DNA of 5,529 bases, from contig JAGLTA010000092.1 of NCBI GenBank assembly GCA_023135505.1, forward strand, positions 1-5,529, written 5' to 3'. The notes beneath the pieces are model-generated. The model saw nothing but the letters and a program-made list of their open reading frames with translations, had not been told where the DNA came from and did not search any database. This document shows positions 5,141 to 5,529 of this stretch, piece after piece (position 1 is the first letter of the stretch; each line of letters opens with the position of its first letter). Origin of the DNA: Candidatus Parcubacteria bacterium. Its GTDB lineage: Bacteria > Patescibacteriota > Patescibacteriia > JAACEG01. A program made the position numbers and the translations under genes.

Positions 5141-5529
5141 AAAACCAAAAAAAGTTTTAATCGCTTTGTCTGGCGGAGTTGACTCTGCTGTTTGCGTCGC
5201 TTTATTGCAAAAACAAGGTTATGCAGTTTCTGGAATATTTATGGATTTAGGGCAGGTTAATTTTAAAAATGACAAGTTAGCGGCGAAAGCGATAGCGGAA
5301 AAATTAAATATTCCTTTAAAGATCGTTGATTTTAAAAAAGAATTTAAGCAAAAAATCATCAAATATTTTCTTGATGAATATGCGCGCGGGCAGACTCCGA
5401 ATCCGTGCGTAAAATGCAACAAAGAGATAAAATTCGGATTGTTGTTTGAAAAAATGAAAAGTTTAGGGTTTGATTTTTTAGCGACAGGACACTATATCAG
5501 ATGTCGGAGGTCGGAGGTCGGATGTCGGA
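5130..5529 (+). CDS. mnmA: tRNA-specific 2-thiouridylase MnmA (3' end missing)
   Basis: MnmA puts sulfur on C2 of U34 in the anticodon of Lys, Glu and Gln tRNAs in the cytosol, using ATP and a persulfide. The start is ATG at 5130, 11 bp inside the lipoprotein gene, giving MKIRKPKKVLIALSGGVDS. Visible: PP-loop SGGVDS (14-19) for ATP, GIFMD (35-39), TPNPC (89-93) with the first catalytic Cys at 93, CxxC partner Cys96, NKEIKFG (97-103) and TGHYIR (119-124). The segment between GIFMD and the next helix is shorter than in the E. coli enzyme, which has an acidic loop with a Cys there. From codon 125 the protein turns into a 7-residue repeat encoded by a tandem heptamer, where the family normally has a loop leading to KDQSYFL. 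Only 133 codons are in the window; the second catalytic Cys and the C-terminal domains lie beyond it. The overlap suggests translational coupling to the lipoprotein gene. Family identity is firm; whether the gene is intact is unknown. Confidence 0.93.
   Translation, partial: MKIRKPKKVLIALSGGVDSAVCVALLQKQGYAVSGIFMDLGQVNFKNDKLAAKAIAEKLNIPLKIVDFKKEFKQKIIKYFLDEYARGQTPNPCVKCNKEIKFGLLFEKMKSLGFDFLATGHYIRCRRSEVGCR
5502..5529 (+). repeat. 7-bp tandem repeat (T/G)GTCGGA, at least four units, inside mnmA
   Basis: Units lie at 5502-5508, 5509-5515, 5516-5522 and 5523-5529. The outer two are TGTCGGA, the inner two GGTCGGA, differing only in the first base. The array is cut by the window end. It is far richer in G and C than the surrounding AT-rich sequence. 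Neither variant creates a stop codon in any frame on either strand. In the mnmA frame it reads as a heptapeptide CRRSEVG followed by CR. I remember similar heptamer arrays from other CPR genomes, but cannot verify that here. Confidence 0.9.

Noticed and set aside
4141..5422. Minus-strand open frames of 67-106 codons opposite the lipoprotein and mnmA genes (also one at 115-303)
   Set aside because: They lie antisense within clear genes, show serine/leucine-rich shadow composition and have no recognisable domains.
2..5529. Use of UGA as a sense codon (as in Gracilibacteria/SR1)
   Set aside because: All genes read through with the standard code without in-frame TGA, and glycines are encoded by GGN. 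The four stops seen are TAA or TAG, which is too few to argue either way.
5502..5529. CRISPR array or insertion-sequence end at the window edge
   Set aside because: The units are only 7 bp with no spacers, and no inverted repeats or transposase sequence are visible.

Overview
The window is AT-rich and gene-dense, with all five genes on the + strand. It looks like a chromosome fragment from a Candidate Phyla Radiation (Patescibacteria) bacterium, most likely a Parcubacteria-type lineage. I base this on the mix of genes: a MopE-type cysteine motif joined to a helical domain I remember from CPR surface proteins, a lipoprotein with TSP3-type calcium repeats, a small conserved protein I associate with CPR genomes, an AAA/DUF4143 ATPase, weak or absent Shine-Dalgarno sequences, and a short tandem heptamer inside a conserved gene. 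The lineage is an inference; there is no rRNA or other marker here.

Layout. Positions 2-1459 hold the 3' part of a secreted or surface multidomain protein: a cysteine-rich segment, a MopE-like motif, a helical domain, a variable region and a Kre9/KNH-like beta domain. A gap of 126 bp carries a near-consensus sigma70-type promoter (1551-1579) with a direct repeat across it. The promoter predicts a leaderless mRNA for the next gene, an ATPase of the AAA_14/DUF4143 family (1586-2887). A small acidic cytosolic protein follows (2955-3305), then a 602-residue lipoprotein (3332-5140). The last gene, mnmA (tRNA 2-thiouridylase), overlaps the lipoprotein gene by 11 bp and runs off the window.

How the genes fit together. 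The ATPase appears to be an independently transcribed unit between a surface-protein gene and a small-protein/lipoprotein/mnmA cluster. The last three genes are tightly spaced and probably cotranscribed, though they share no obvious pathway. The two exported proteins fit a cell-envelope role.

Most unusual feature. Directly after the conserved TGHYIR segment of MnmA the sequence becomes a GC-rich 7-bp tandem repeat, (T/G)GTCGGA, with four units visible before the window ends. The repeat has no stop codon in any of the six frames and reads as a 7-residue peptide repeat inside an essential-type tRNA modification enzyme. It is the best candidate here for something undescribed. The window ends inside it, so its full length and whether mnmA stays in frame cannot be judged.
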